Shown here one piece after another: positions 42,913 through 51,565 of a stretch of 62,074 nucleotides of DNA. This DNA comes from CAYVUM01 sp964619055 (GTDB lineage: Bacteria; Pseudomonadota; Alphaproteobacteria; Rhodospirillales; Defluviicoccaceae): positions 1 to 62,074 of the forward strand of contig CAZUDB010000015.1 in the NCBI GenBank assembly GCA_964619055.1. The letters run 5' to 3'. Position 1 is the stretch's first letter; each line of letters starts with the position of its first letter. The translations under genes and the position numbers were made by a program. The notes under the pieces are model-generated. The model saw only the letters and a list, made by a program, of their open reading frames with translations. It did not search any database and had not been told where the DNA came from.

Positions 42913-43086
42913 TCAGGGATGCGCCGCGTGAAAGACGGCATACAGCAACCCGAAAAAGGCAATCGCCAGCACCGCGACAGACAGAATCTTGCGCGAGCGG
43001 GAGAGGGGAGGGCCGAACTCCTTTTCCCAACGCTCATCATCGGAGCCGGGCGGGTTGGGGGGCTTGGTGACGGGTCTCTCGCTCAT
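42913..43086 (-). CDS. Small single-helix membrane protein
   Basis: A 57-residue protein: a Pro-rich polar N-terminus (MSERPVTKPPNPPG), then one hydrophobic helix (ILSVAVLAIAFFGLLYAVFHAAHP). No family is recognised. It is divergent from the alpha/beta hydrolase-OsmC gene (130 bp apart). The ribosome site (TGGAA) is weak. Confidence 0.5.
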   Translation of the reverse strand: MSERPVTKPPNPPGSDDERWEKEFGPPLSRSRKILSVAVLAIAFFGLLYAVFHAAHP

Positions 43087-43215
43087 GCGTCGTTCCACTG
43101 AACCGCGTCGGGCGACATGGACGTGAAGCTTCATTCGCTTCGGGAGCATCGATACATCAGGAACGCACGATTGGCGAGCCGAGGCTAACGCCCTGGCTGG
43201 TCGGTAGGAGGAACA

Positions 43216-44511
43216 ATGGCCACGACCACAGCGAGCGACGCCGTGCAATCACCGAAGCCGGGCGGGGTGCCCACGCACGGACGCATCACGTTCGTCGGTG
43301 CCGATGGCGTTAGCGTGTTGTCGGCGCGAATCGATCGTCCCGCATGTCAACCGAAGGCCTATGCTTTGTTTGCGCATTGCTTTACGTGTGGCAAGGACAT
43401 CAAGGCGGCCGCGCGCATCGCGGAAGGTTTGAACCAGCGCGGAATCGCCGTGCTGCGGTTTGATTTCACCGGCCTCGGCGGTAGCGAGGGCGATTTTGCC
43501 AACACCGATTTCTCATCAAACGTGGCCGATCTCTTGGCTGCCGCCAACTGGCTGCGCGAACACGTCGAAGCGCCAAAAATCCTGATCGGGCACAGCCTGG
43601 GCGGCGCCGCCGTCCTGGCGGCGGCGAGCCGCATCGACGAGGTCAAGGCGATCGCGACCATCGCCGCACCAGCGTCGCCCGCCCACGTCGTCCAGCTGTT
43701 TTGCGATGCCAGGGACGAGATCGAGAAAACGGGCGTGGCCGAGGTGCGCATTGGCAACCGCACGTTCCGAATTCGAAAGGAGTTTTTGGAGGACATTGAT
43801 GCCCACCGGCTTGAGGAGTCCATCGCCGACCTGCGCAAAGCGCTCCTCGTGTTGCACGGTCCTCGTGATCAGATTGTCGGCATCGACAATGCCACCCGAA
43901 TCTTCGTCAACGCCAAGCATCCAAAGAGCTTTGTCTCCCTTGACGATGCCGATCACCTGATCTCCCGGCCGGAGGACTCGGCCTATGTGGCGGCGGTTAT
44001 CGCCGGCTGGGCGGAGCGGTACGTCGGCACCGACGGCCCCGCGGCAACCGGGCAGACCGACATCACGGCGCCACCCAATGCCGTTGTCGTTTCCGAAACA
44101 CGTCGCGGCAAGTTCGACCAGGTGGTGGTGGTCGGGGACCGCCATCGGCTCATCGCCGACGAACCGGTGGCCTACGGTGGCTTGGACACGGGTCCGGGGC
44201 CCTATGATTACCTGCTTGCGGGCCTCGGCAGTTGCACGACCATGACCCTGCGCATGTATGCGGACCGCAAGAGCTTGCCGTTGACGCGCGCCAGCGTGAC
44301 GTTGGCGCATGACAAGGTCCATGCCGAGGACTGCCTTCACTGCGAAACCAAAGAGGGCAAGCTCGATCGAATCACGCGTGAAATCCGCCTCGAAGGGCCG
44401 CTTGAGCCCGCCCAGCGTCAAAAACTCCTGGAGATCGCCGACAAGTGTCCCGTCCATCGCACCTTGCATTCGGAGGTGTGGATCGATACGCGGTTGATGG
44501 AGGACGGCTGA
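43216..44511 (+). CDS. Bifunctional alpha/beta hydrolase-OsmC protein
   Basis: A 431-residue fusion. Residues 20 to about 265 are an alpha/beta hydrolase with nucleophile elbow GHSLGG and FDFTGLGGSEG; residues 290-430 are an OsmC/Ohr domain with redox Cys in GLGSCTTMTLRMYADRK and DKCPVHRTL, plus a CLHCE. OsmC proteins reduce organic hydroperoxides; the fusion family's hydrolase substrate is unknown, possibly acyl peroxides. GGAGG lies 4 bases before the ATG. It is followed by an outer-membrane-type lipoprotein gene. Confidence 0.92.
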   Translation: MATTTASDAVQSPKPGGVPTHGRITFVGADGVSVLSARIDRPACQPKAYALFAHCFTCGKDIKAAARIAEGLNQRGIAVLRFDFTGLGGSEGDFANTDFSSNVADLLAAANWLREHVEAPKILIGHSLGGAAVLAAASRIDEVKAIATIAAPASPAHVVQLFCDARDEIEKTGVAEVRIGNRTFRIRKEFLEDIDAHRLEESIADLRKALLVLHGPRDQIVGIDNATRIFVNAKHPKSFVSLDDADHLISRPEDSAYVAAVIAGWAERYVGTDGPAATGQTDITAPPNAVVVSETRRGKFDQVVVVGDRHRLIADEPVAYGGLDTGPGPYDYLLAGLGSCTTMTLRMYADRKSLPLTRASVTLAHDKVHAEDCLHCETKEGKLDRITREIRLEGPLEPAQRQKLLEIADKCPVHRTLHSEVWIDTRLMEDG

Positions 44512-44562
44512 TCGGGTTGCTGGCGCCGCATGGTCGCGGTCCTTGAGCGAAGGGAGGTTTCG

Positions 44563-45285
44563 ATGATGCGCCCTAGGTTGTTTGCCATCCCGGTTTTTGC
44601 GGTGGTCGTTTCCGGACTCCTGGCCGCATGCGCGTATCAGGGTGATGGCAACACCAACCCAGTGGTGCGGAAGTTCACCTGGTTCTCGTATGTGAATGGC
44701 AACGATATTCGTGCCGGCTGCGCCGAGGGTGAGGATGTTCCGCGCCGCTATCGCTTCATCTACAATGGCGTTTACCTGGAGCAGGTCCGCACCTACGATA
44801 TTGTTGCGGCCCCCGACGGCAGCGAGGGCGAACTCAGGGCCAGGGTGATCGGGCCGACGCGCATCAACCGGTTGTTCCTCGGCGGGCTCAACGACATTTT
44901 CTCTCCAGCGCGCGGCACCATCGTTTCCCGGGAGTTGTCGGCCGATGACATCGCCCGCTTGGAGCTTGCGCTCGCGGACGGAAGCTTTGCGCAGGCGCCG
45001 GATGTGGGCTTGGACCTGTTTTCCGAAGACTTCTACTGGATCGCCATCGCCTGTCTGGATGGCAAGGTCTTGTTCAACGCGGCGCGGTGGCCGTCATCCC
45101 GGTTCGAAACGGCCGGTTTTCCGAAAGTGCTCCTGGCCCTCGACCCCACTGGCATTCCCGTCAACGAGCCCAGGCGCGTGGACCCGACGAGACTTTACAG
45201 CGGCAACACCGACAACGACTTTCGCCGGGCGGGGCGCTTCCTCCTTACCGTCGGGGAAACCGGGTTTGTGGGCTTAGGGAGCTAG
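44563..45285 (+). CDS. Lipoprotein of unknown function
   Basis: A 240-residue protein with a signal peptide and lipobox LLAAC (Cys about residue 21), so probably anchored in the outer membrane. The rest has no motif I can name; RYRFIYNGVYLEQVRTYDI and a C-terminal NDFRRAGRFLLTVGETGF are the most conserved-looking parts. GGGAGG lies 5 bases before the ATG pair; the gene follows the OsmC fusion by 51 bp and may be in its operon. Confidence 0.75.
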   Translation: MMRPRLFAIPVFAVVVSGLLAACAYQGDGNTNPVVRKFTWFSYVNGNDIRAGCAEGEDVPRRYRFIYNGVYLEQVRTYDIVAAPDGSEGELRARVIGPTRINRLFLGGLNDIFSPARGTIVSRELSADDIARLELALADGSFAQAPDVGLDLFSEDFYWIAIACLDGKVLFNAARWPSSRFETAGFPKVLLALDPTGIPVNEPRRVDPTRLYSGNTDNDFRRAGRFLLTVGETGFVGLGS

Positions 45286-45298
45286 CGCGCCGTCAGTG

Positions 45299-45991
45299 TC
45301 ACGCGACGGAGGGTATCGCCGCGAGCGCCATTGCTCTGTGGTGGGCATAGCTGACGTCCAGCATGCGGGCCAGAACTTTGGCGTCCTGTGCGCCGCCCAC
45401 CACGAACTGGCCGGCGAAAACGAAGGTTGGCACGCCACTTAGGCCCTGCCGCGCCGCCTCCGCATACTCCTCATGAACGTCGACCAAGCCGGCATTGCTG
45501 GCGAGGTAAAGGGAAAGTGCGTCAACATCGAGCCCCACGTCCCGGCCCAGGTCGAGCAGCGTGGCGTTGTCGCCGATGTCGCGGCCATCGACAAAGTGGC
45601 TTGAGAACACGGCATCGACGGCCGCGTCGGCTAGGCCGTGCGCCTCGGCAAACCGCACCAGCCGGTGGGCATTCACGGTGTTCGGGGTCCGTTGGATCCG
45701 ATCGAAGGCGAAGTCGATCCGCGTTGATTGTCCCGCATCGGCCAGTCCGCGCAGCACGCGCCGGGCCCGAGCCTCGTTACCGTATCGCCGCGCCAGGTAA
45801 GCCGCGCGGTCGATGCCTTCGGAGGGCAGATCCGGGTGTAGCAGGAACGGCCACCAACGTCGTCGGCATCGCAGGCCGGGTCGCTCGGCCATGGCTTGCT
45901 CCAGCCGGCGCTTGCCGATGAAACACCAAGGGCACGCCAAGTCGAAGACGATGGTAATGCTGAGAATCTCGCGACCGGTTAGATCGAACAT
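45299..45991 (-). CDS. DsbA-like oxidoreductase (FrnE/2-HCCA isomerase type)
   Basis: A 230-residue thioredoxin-fold protein with CPWC at about residue 20 (FDLACPWCFIGKRRL), a helical insertion, and the cis-Pro loop SGVPTFVFAGQFVVGGAQ. It belongs to the FrnE/HCCA isomerase group; most members are thiol-disulfide or polyketide-associated oxidoreductases. No signal peptide is present, so it is cytosolic. The ATG has only a weak GCCGGGC upstream. It is convergent with the lipoprotein gene, 13 bp apart. Confidence 0.9.
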   Translation of the reverse strand: MFDLTGREILSITIVFDLACPWCFIGKRRLEQAMAERPGLRCRRRWWPFLLHPDLPSEGIDRAAYLARRYGNEARARRVLRGLADAGQSTRIDFAFDRIQRTPNTVNAHRLVRFAEAHGLADAAVDAVFSSHFVDGRDIGDNATLLDLGRDVGLDVDALSLYLASNAGLVDVHEEYAEAARQGLSGVPTFVFAGQFVVGGAQDAKVLARMLDVSYAHHRAMALAAIPSVA

Positions 45992-46138
45992 GCCCGGCTG
46001 TATCGCATTCTTGTTGTTTCCTCTGTTATAGGCGCCACGTTACCCACCAAAAATGGCAATGATGCGCCAAATTAACGAGGAGAATGCGCGTTTGTGCTGT
46101 TGCGGGCAGCGTTTTGCGCATTTGATCCCAAAACGCCG

Positions 46139-46615
46139 TCAATCGAGCCCGCAGTTGGCGCGAAAGCGGGGCAGAAGATCGCGGAATTTGGTGGTCACAA
46201 GCTCCATGGACTGGTCGCCTTTCGTCACTTTCAGTGATCGCGCACCGGCAATACCGTTGAACAAGTCCGGTGGGACGGCCGCCTCGAGCATCGCATATTG
46301 GTGCATCTCGCTGTAACCGCCTCGCCCACGAGCGGACCAGCGTTTTCCGCGGGCATCGAACACCACCGAATCCAGCTTCCCGTCTTCAAAAGCGCCGTCA
46401 TCAAGGTCCACAATTGCGGTCACGTCACCGCCACCACTGCAGGAAAACCAGAGTGCGACGAATTCATTGATCGAAAAGGACGGCACGACGAAGCCAAGCG
46501 TCTTTTCGTTCAGGACCCAATACCCTTCGGTCGGCCCGCTCCGAGCCGGTCCACCGGCGGAGATGAGAACGGCGGTGACCATGAACGCGGCGATGACGAA
46601 TCGTGGAACAATCAT
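46139..46615 (-). CDS. Exported protein of unknown function
   Basis: A 158-residue protein with a signal peptide (about 1-26, ending PARSG). The mature part has a Cys in FSCSGGG and one at the end (NCGLD), which may form a disulfide, and mixed beta-rich sequence. No family is recognised. GGGGGG lies upstream of the ATG. It stands alone between the DsbA-like gene and putA. Confidence 0.55.
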   Translation of the reverse strand: MIVPRFVIAAFMVTAVLISAGGPARSGPTEGYWVLNEKTLGFVVPSFSINEFVALWFSCSGGGDVTAIVDLDDGAFEDGKLDSVVFDARGKRWSARGRGGYSEMHQYAMLEAAVPPDLFNGIAGARSLKVTKGDQSMELVTTKFRDLLPRFRANCGLD

Positions 46616-46714
46616 AAGAAAATCCCCCCGTGGCGTCAGCGGTTGTCGTAATCGCTCGAAGTTTAACCGATTTGGGCGGGAAAATTCAAGGAGTCACACA
46701 ACTCTTGCGGGATT

Positions 46715-46764
46715 AAGCCTGTGCGACCAAGGCAGCATCAAACCCTTGTTGCCTTGGCAGGCTT
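46715..46764 (+). promoter_or_regulatory. Long two-part hairpin upstream of putA
   Basis: AAGCCTG (46715) pairs with CAGGCTT (46758) and CCAAGGCA (46727) with TGCCTTGG (46750): 15 pairs with one 5-base bulge and a 15-base loop. It lies 55 bp before the ATG. There is no T run, so it is a DNA operator or a leader RNA structure, not a terminator. Confidence 0.5.
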
Positions 46765-46819
46765 GTGGAAACATTTGAAGTTCACGGCAACACGGGAAAG
46801 CGAGGGAGAAACGCGGCGG

Positions 46820-49800
46820 ATGGCAACGTTTGTCGGTGATTTTCCGTCCGGCGGACCGTTGCGGAGCGCTATTGAGGCTGCCCGGCTCGCCGATGAGACA
46901 GACCTTGTCGACAGCCTGATCGACGAAGCCGATGTCGGTGCCGCGGCCCGCAAGCGGATCAACGCGACGGCGACTAAGCTGGTCGGGCGGATTCGCGCCG
47001 AGACGGCCGCCCACGGCGGTCTCGATGCCCTGATGCACGAATACGACCTGTCCAATCAGGAAGGGGTCGTCCTGATGTGCCTGGCGGAGGCGCTGTTGCG
47101 CGTGCCGGATGGGGATACGGCCGATCGCCTGATCGCCGACAAGCTGGGCGGAGCCAATTGGGAACAGCACCTGGGCCACTCCGAATCCATGTTCGTGAAC
47201 GCCTCCACCTGGGCGCTCATGCTCACCGGGCGGCTGATCCGGCTGGAGGAAGCGACGGTTCGCGATGCCTGGTCGGCGCTTCGCCGGCTCGTCTCACGAT
47301 CGGGGGAGCCGATCATCCGCCAGGCCATGATCCGGGCGATGCGGATCATCGGTCGCCAGTTCGTGATGGGTCAACGGATCGAGACGGCGCTGGAGCGCGC
47401 CCGGGCGGACGAAGCGCACGGCTATCTACACTCGTACGACATGCTAGGGGAGGCGGCTCACACCGCTGCCGACGCGGCGGCGTATCAGGCCTCCTACCTC
47501 CACGCCATCAAGGCCGTGGGTGCAGCCTCGGCGGGGCGGGGCCCGTTGGATGGCCCAGGCGTTTCCATAAAGCTTTCGGCCCTCCATCCGCGGTTCGAAA
47601 TGGCCCAGCATGACCGGGTGATCGCGGAGCTGCTACCTCGGGTGATGGAGCTGGCCCACGCCGCTAAGGCCGTGGACATCGGCCTTTGTATCGACACGGA
47701 GGAGGCGGATCGCCTGGAGCCGACCCTGGATGTGGTCGAGCGGGTGGTGGCGGAGCCCGGCCTAGCCGGCTGGTCCGGTTTCGGGTTGGCGATCCAGGCC
47801 TATCAGCGGCGGGCGGTGCCGCTGATCGACTGGCTTGCGGATCTGGCACGCCGCCATGACCGGCGGCTGGCCGTCCGCCTGGTCAAGGGCGCCTATTGGG
47901 ATGCGGAAATCAAACAGGCCCAGGAGCAGGGCCTCGAAAGCTACCCCGTGTTCACCCGCAAGCCCGCCACGGACGTCTCCTACATCGCATGCGCCAGGCG
48001 ACTTTTGGCGGCTGGCGATGCGTTTTATCCGCAATTCGCCACACACAACGCCCACACCGTCGCGACCGTCTTGGAACTGGCCGGCAACGACCGCGATGGC
48101 TTCGAGTTTCAGCGCCTCCACGGCATGGGGGAGGCGCTCTATCGCGGCCTCATCGGCTCCGGTGTCAACGCGGCGCCCGAGCGGCGCGTGCGTTGCCGGG
48201 TCTATGCGCCCGTGGGCAGCCATGAGGATCTGCTCGCCTATCTGGTCCGTCGGCTCCTTGAGAACGGCGCTAACAACTCCTTCGTCAACCGCATCGTCGA
48301 CGAAACCTTGCCCATCGCTGAGATCGTGGCCGATCCTGTCGCCAAGATGGCCGCTTTCAAATCCAAGCCTCACCCGGAGATTCCGGTACCGAGCGCGTTG
48401 TACGGCCCCAGCCGCCGTAACGCCCGCGGCCTTGACTTGAGCGATCCGGCGACACTGCGCACACTGGCCGTGGACATGGCCGCTGCCGAACGGGATTGGA
48501 GTGCCGAGCCGCTGGTGGCGGGGCGGCGGCTCCGTAATGGGGCTACCGAGACCCGCTACAGTCCCGCCGACCTGCGCCTTAAGATTGGCGAGGTCCATGG
48601 CGCCTCCCACACGGCCGTTGCTGCTGCCGTTACCGCGGCGGAGACAAGCTGGCGCGGCTGGGACAAGACCCCGGCGGAGGAACGCGCGGCTTGTCTGGAG
48701 CGCGCCGCCGATGCTTTTGAGGCCGCCATGCCCGAGATGCTGGCGCTGCTCGTGCGTGAGGGCGGCAAAACCCTGCCGGACGGCGTTGCCGAGGTGCGCG
48801 AAGGCGTCGATTTTCTGCGCTATTATGCCGTCCGTGCCCGCACGGAGTTTGCCGAGCCGGAAGCGCTTCCCGGCCCCACGGGGGAAAGCAATCGCTTGAG
48901 CCTTCGGGCGCGCGGCGTTTTTGCTTGCATCAGCCCGTGGAACTTTCCGCTTGCGATTTTTACGGGTCAGGTCGCGGCTGCGCTTGCCGCCGGCAATGCG
49001 GTCGTCGCCAAGCCCGCCGAGCAAACGCCGCTGATCGCGTACCGCGCCGTCCAATTGCTGCACGAGGCCGGCGTGCCGGGCGATGTTTTGAACCTCGTCC
49101 TCGGGGACGGCCACAGCGGTGCTGTCTTGGTCGATGACCCACGCGTCGGCGGCATTGCTTTCACGGGCTCGGTGGAGGTTGCCCACCTGATCCAGCGGGC
49201 CCTGGCCGCGCGCACCGGGCCGATCGTGCCCCTGATCGCCGAGACCGGCGGCCTGAATGCCATGATCGTCGACTCAACAGCCCTGCCGGAGCAGGTCGTG
49301 GAGGACGTGGTGACCTCCGCCTTTCGCAGTTGTGGCCAGCGTTGTTCGGCGTTGCGCGTGCTGTTTGTCCAAGCCGACGTCGCTCCGCGGATTGAGGAAC
49401 TATTGGCCGGTGCCATGGCCGAGTTGCGGGTGGGCGATCCGGCCCTGCTGTCAACGGACGTGGGACCGGTGATCGATGGTGATGCCAAGGCCGGGCTTGA
49501 GGCTCATGCCGCTCACATGGGGCGACAGCGACAGGCGCTGGCCGTGGCACCCGTCAACGGCGCCGTCGAGCACGGCACGTTCTTTGCCCCGCGCGCTTTT
49601 CGGATCGAGCGCATGGAGCAACTGGAGCGCGAGGTGTTTGGCCCGATTCTGCACGTGATTCCCTATGCGGCGAGCCGGATTGAGTCCGTGTTGGACGCCA
49701 TCGACCGGGCCGGCTACGGTCTCACGCTCGGAATTCATAGCCGGGTCGATGGCTTCGCCCGCGCCGTGGCGGAACGGGTTCGCGTCGGCAACTGCTATAT

Positions 49801-49990
49801 CAATCGCAACATGATCGGTGCAGTCGTCGGGGTGCAGCCTTTCGGCGGCGAAGGCCTGTCTGGGACTGGGCCCAAGGCCGGCGGTCCGCGCTACCTCCAC
49901 CGCTTTGCCACCGAGCGGACGCTCACCATCAACACCACGGCATCCGGCGGCAATGCCCTGTTGATGTCCCTGGCTGAGGAGGACCAGTGA
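46820..49990 (+). CDS. putA: Bifunctional proline dehydrogenase/glutamate semialdehyde dehydrogenase
   Basis: A 1056-residue bifunctional PutA that oxidises proline to glutamate with FAD and NAD+. The proline dehydrogenase barrel spans about residues 150-440 (GVSIKLSALHPRFE, RLVKGAYWDAEIK, FATHNAHTVATV), and the P5C dehydrogenase about 540-1040, with catalytic Cys842 in SCGQRCSALRVL and the AETGG Glu upstream. There is no ribbon-helix-helix domain at the N-terminus, so it cannot repress its own gene and regulation must come from elsewhere. The chosen ATG has GGGAG 11 bases away. The lipoprotein start is 2 bases after its stop. Confidence 0.94.
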   Translation: MATFVGDFPSGGPLRSAIEAARLADETDLVDSLIDEADVGAAARKRINATATKLVGRIRAETAAHGGLDALMHEYDLSNQEGVVLMCLAEALLRVPDGDTADRLIADKLGGANWEQHLGHSESMFVNASTWALMLTGRLIRLEEATVRDAWSALRRLVSRSGEPIIRQAMIRAMRIIGRQFVMGQRIETALERARADEAHGYLHSYDMLGEAAHTAADAAAYQASYLHAIKAVGAASAGRGPLDGPGVSIKLSALHPRFEMAQHDRVIAELLPRVMELAHAAKAVDIGLCIDTEEADRLEPTLDVVERVVAEPGLAGWSGFGLAIQAYQRRAVPLIDWLADLARRHDRRLAVRLVKGAYWDAEIKQAQEQGLESYPVFTRKPATDVSYIACARRLLAAGDAFYPQFATHNAHTVATVLELAGNDRDGFEFQRLHGMGEALYRGLIGSGVNAAPERRVRCRVYAPVGSHEDLLAYLVRRLLENGANNSFVNRIVDETLPIAEIVADPVAKMAAFKSKPHPEIPVPSALYGPSRRNARGLDLSDPATLRTLAVDMAAAERDWSAEPLVAGRRLRNGATETRYSPADLRLKIGEVHGASHTAVAAAVTAAETSWRGWDKTPAEERAACLERAADAFEAAMPEMLALLVREGGKTLPDGVAEVREGVDFLRYYAVRARTEFAEPEALPGPTGESNRLSLRARGVFACISPWNFPLAIFTGQVAAALAAGNAVVAKPAEQTPLIAYRAVQLLHEAGVPGDVLNLVLGDGHSGAVLVDDPRVGGIAFTGSVEVAHLIQRALAARTGPIVPLIAETGGLNAMIVDSTALPEQVVEDVVTSAFRSCGQRCSALRVLFVQADVAPRIEELLAGAMAELRVGDPALLSTDVGPVIDGDAKAGLEAHAAHMGRQRQALAVAPVNGAVEHGTFFAPRAFRIERMEQLEREVFGPILHVIPYAASRIESVLDAIDRAGYGLTLGIHSRVDGFARAVAERVRVGNCYINRNMIGAVVGVQPFGGEGLSGTGPKAGGPRYLHRFATERTLTINTTASGGNALLMSLAEEDQ

Positions 49991-49991
49991 C

Positions 49992-50303
49992 ATGGCGGCT
50001 GTGCGACTCGTGCTGTTCGCCATTTTGGTTGCCGGCTGCGGTGTGACCGAGCCCTACGAGTTTCGGCCCGGCGAATTCGATCGCGACAATCCGGAGTTTC
50101 GCAAGGAACCTGAGGTGTTGACGGAAGTGGCGTTCTGTTATTCGGGCCTGGCCACCAGCCAGTTGACGATTGATGCGGAGGCCGAGGCGCGCTGCAACAG
50201 CCGCGGCCGGACGGCGCAATTTCGGGATTTCTCCTACGTCAGTTGTCCGCTGATGACGCCGGTGTTGGCCACATACGACTGTGTGATGCCGCCACCGCAA
50301 TAG
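49992..50303 (+). CDS. Small lipoprotein
   Basis: A 103-residue protein with a signal sequence and lipobox LVAGC (Cys about residue 16). Four further Cys (FCYSG, EARCNS, SCPL, YDCVMP) suggest two disulfides. No family is recognised. GAGGAGG precedes the ATG by 9 bases, and the start is almost adjacent to the putA stop, so it is co-transcribed. Confidence 0.7.
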   Translation: MAAVRLVLFAILVAGCGVTEPYEFRPGEFDRDNPEFRKEPEVLTEVAFCYSGLATSQLTIDAEAEARCNSRGRTAQFRDFSYVSCPLMTPVLATYDCVMPPPQ

Positions 50304-50325
50304 CGCTGTGGCCGCAATGATGCAG

Positions 50326-51555
50326 TCAGCGCCCGTAGGCCTCGATCTCATCCCAGATCTCGCGCGCACGCGCTTCCACCTGCGTTGCCTGTTCGGTTCG
50401 CGCGGTCTCGCGCAGCAACTGTGCGTAGTCACGCAGGACCTGAACCAACTCCGGCGAGCGCGGTCCGTGAACGACGGTCCAGATTTCGATGGCGCGGCCA
50501 TACTGCTCCTCGGCGACGGCATAATCCTCAAGCAGATGATGGAGAGTCGCCAAGCGGCTCAAGGTGCGGGCTAAGCGGGGATGGGCGGAGCCACTGACGG
50601 CCTCTTCGATGGCGCCGGCCCGCGCATACAGGTCTACGGCCGCTTCCATATCCCCCACGGCCTCTTTTAGGGCTGCAATCTCGATCAGCAGATCGGCCAC
50701 GCGCGGGTGGTCGCCGAGCTGCGCCTCCCAAATGCCGAGGGCGCGCTCGTAGAGGGGGAGGACCGCCTCGATGTTTCCCTGCCGATCCAGCGCTTGCCCG
50801 AGGAAGTAGAGGCCGAGCCCAACTTCGAGGTGGTCGGCGGAGAGCAGCTTCTCGCGGATGGACAAGGACAGCCGATGGAAGTCGGCGGCCTCGTCAATGT
50901 ATCCCTGTTCGAGCGCCACCACGCCCTGGCTGGTCACCAAGGTGGCGACACCCATGTCGAGCGGCCCGTACATGGACTGGGCGAGCGCGCGCGCCCGTTT
51001 CAGCCGTTCAGCCGCTTCACCGGGTCGTCCCAGGCGAAGTGACAGATCGGCAAGGGCGCTCAGGCTTTCGATGATCTCACGATGGCGCCCGTCGTGGCGC
51101 AGCTCACGAATTTCCAGGGCCTGCTCCAGCAGCGGCTTGGCCTGATAGACACGACCCTGATCTCGATACAGCTCGCCCAGGTTGCTCAAGGTGGTGGCGA
51201 GGCGAAGCGTCTCCGGCCCGAAGCCGCGGGCGTAGTCGGCGGCGATCATCCATTGCCTTTCGGCTTCGAGCAGATTGCCGGCCCGAAAGTTGTCGAGGGC
51301 GGCGGACATGGCGTTCCACCACGCACTTTCCCGATCTTCGTCCGTCAGCACTACGGCCAGACGCGGAGCCGGGTACGGGGCGAAGCGGGGCTGCGCCGCC
51401 GTGCTATCGGGAGACGCCGCGTCCGGATTGGCATCGGTTTCCGCAGCATGGCTGCCGTTGGCCAGCATGACGACCGTGAGCAGCATTGCGCCGGAAACGC
51501 GCTTCGTGGTCTTCGTCCATGGGGAGCGTCTGCATGCCATTGCCAATCTTCGCAC
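50326..51555 (-). CDS. Exported TPR protein
   Basis: A 409-residue protein with a hydrophobic signal region (about 20-38, ending SHAAE) and many TPR/Kinesin-light-chain-type repeats (for example LATTLSNLGELYRDQGRVYQAKPLLEQALEI, LGLYFLGQALDRQGNIEAVLPLYERALGI). It probably scaffolds protein contacts in the periplasm. It starts at GTG with GGAG a few bases upstream, 10 bp after the glycerate kinase stop, suggesting coupling; an ATG five codons later is an alternative. Confidence 0.82.
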   Translation of the reverse strand: MRRLAMACRRSPWTKTTKRVSGAMLLTVVMLANGSHAAETDANPDAASPDSTAAQPRFAPYPAPRLAVVLTDEDRESAWWNAMSAALDNFRAGNLLEAERQWMIAADYARGFGPETLRLATTLSNLGELYRDQGRVYQAKPLLEQALEIRELRHDGRHREIIESLSALADLSLRLGRPGEAAERLKRARALAQSMYGPLDMGVATLVTSQGVVALEQGYIDEAADFHRLSLSIREKLLSADHLEVGLGLYFLGQALDRQGNIEAVLPLYERALGIWEAQLGDHPRVADLLIEIAALKEAVGDMEAAVDLYARAGAIEEAVSGSAHPRLARTLSRLATLHHLLEDYAVAEEQYGRAIEIWTVVHGPRSPELVQVLRDYAQLLRETARTEQATQVEARAREIWDEIEAYGR

Positions 51556-51565
51556 GGACTCCGCT

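Noticed and set aside
47762..49186. 474-codon minus-strand frame
   Set aside because: Antisense to putA; low-complexity shadow.
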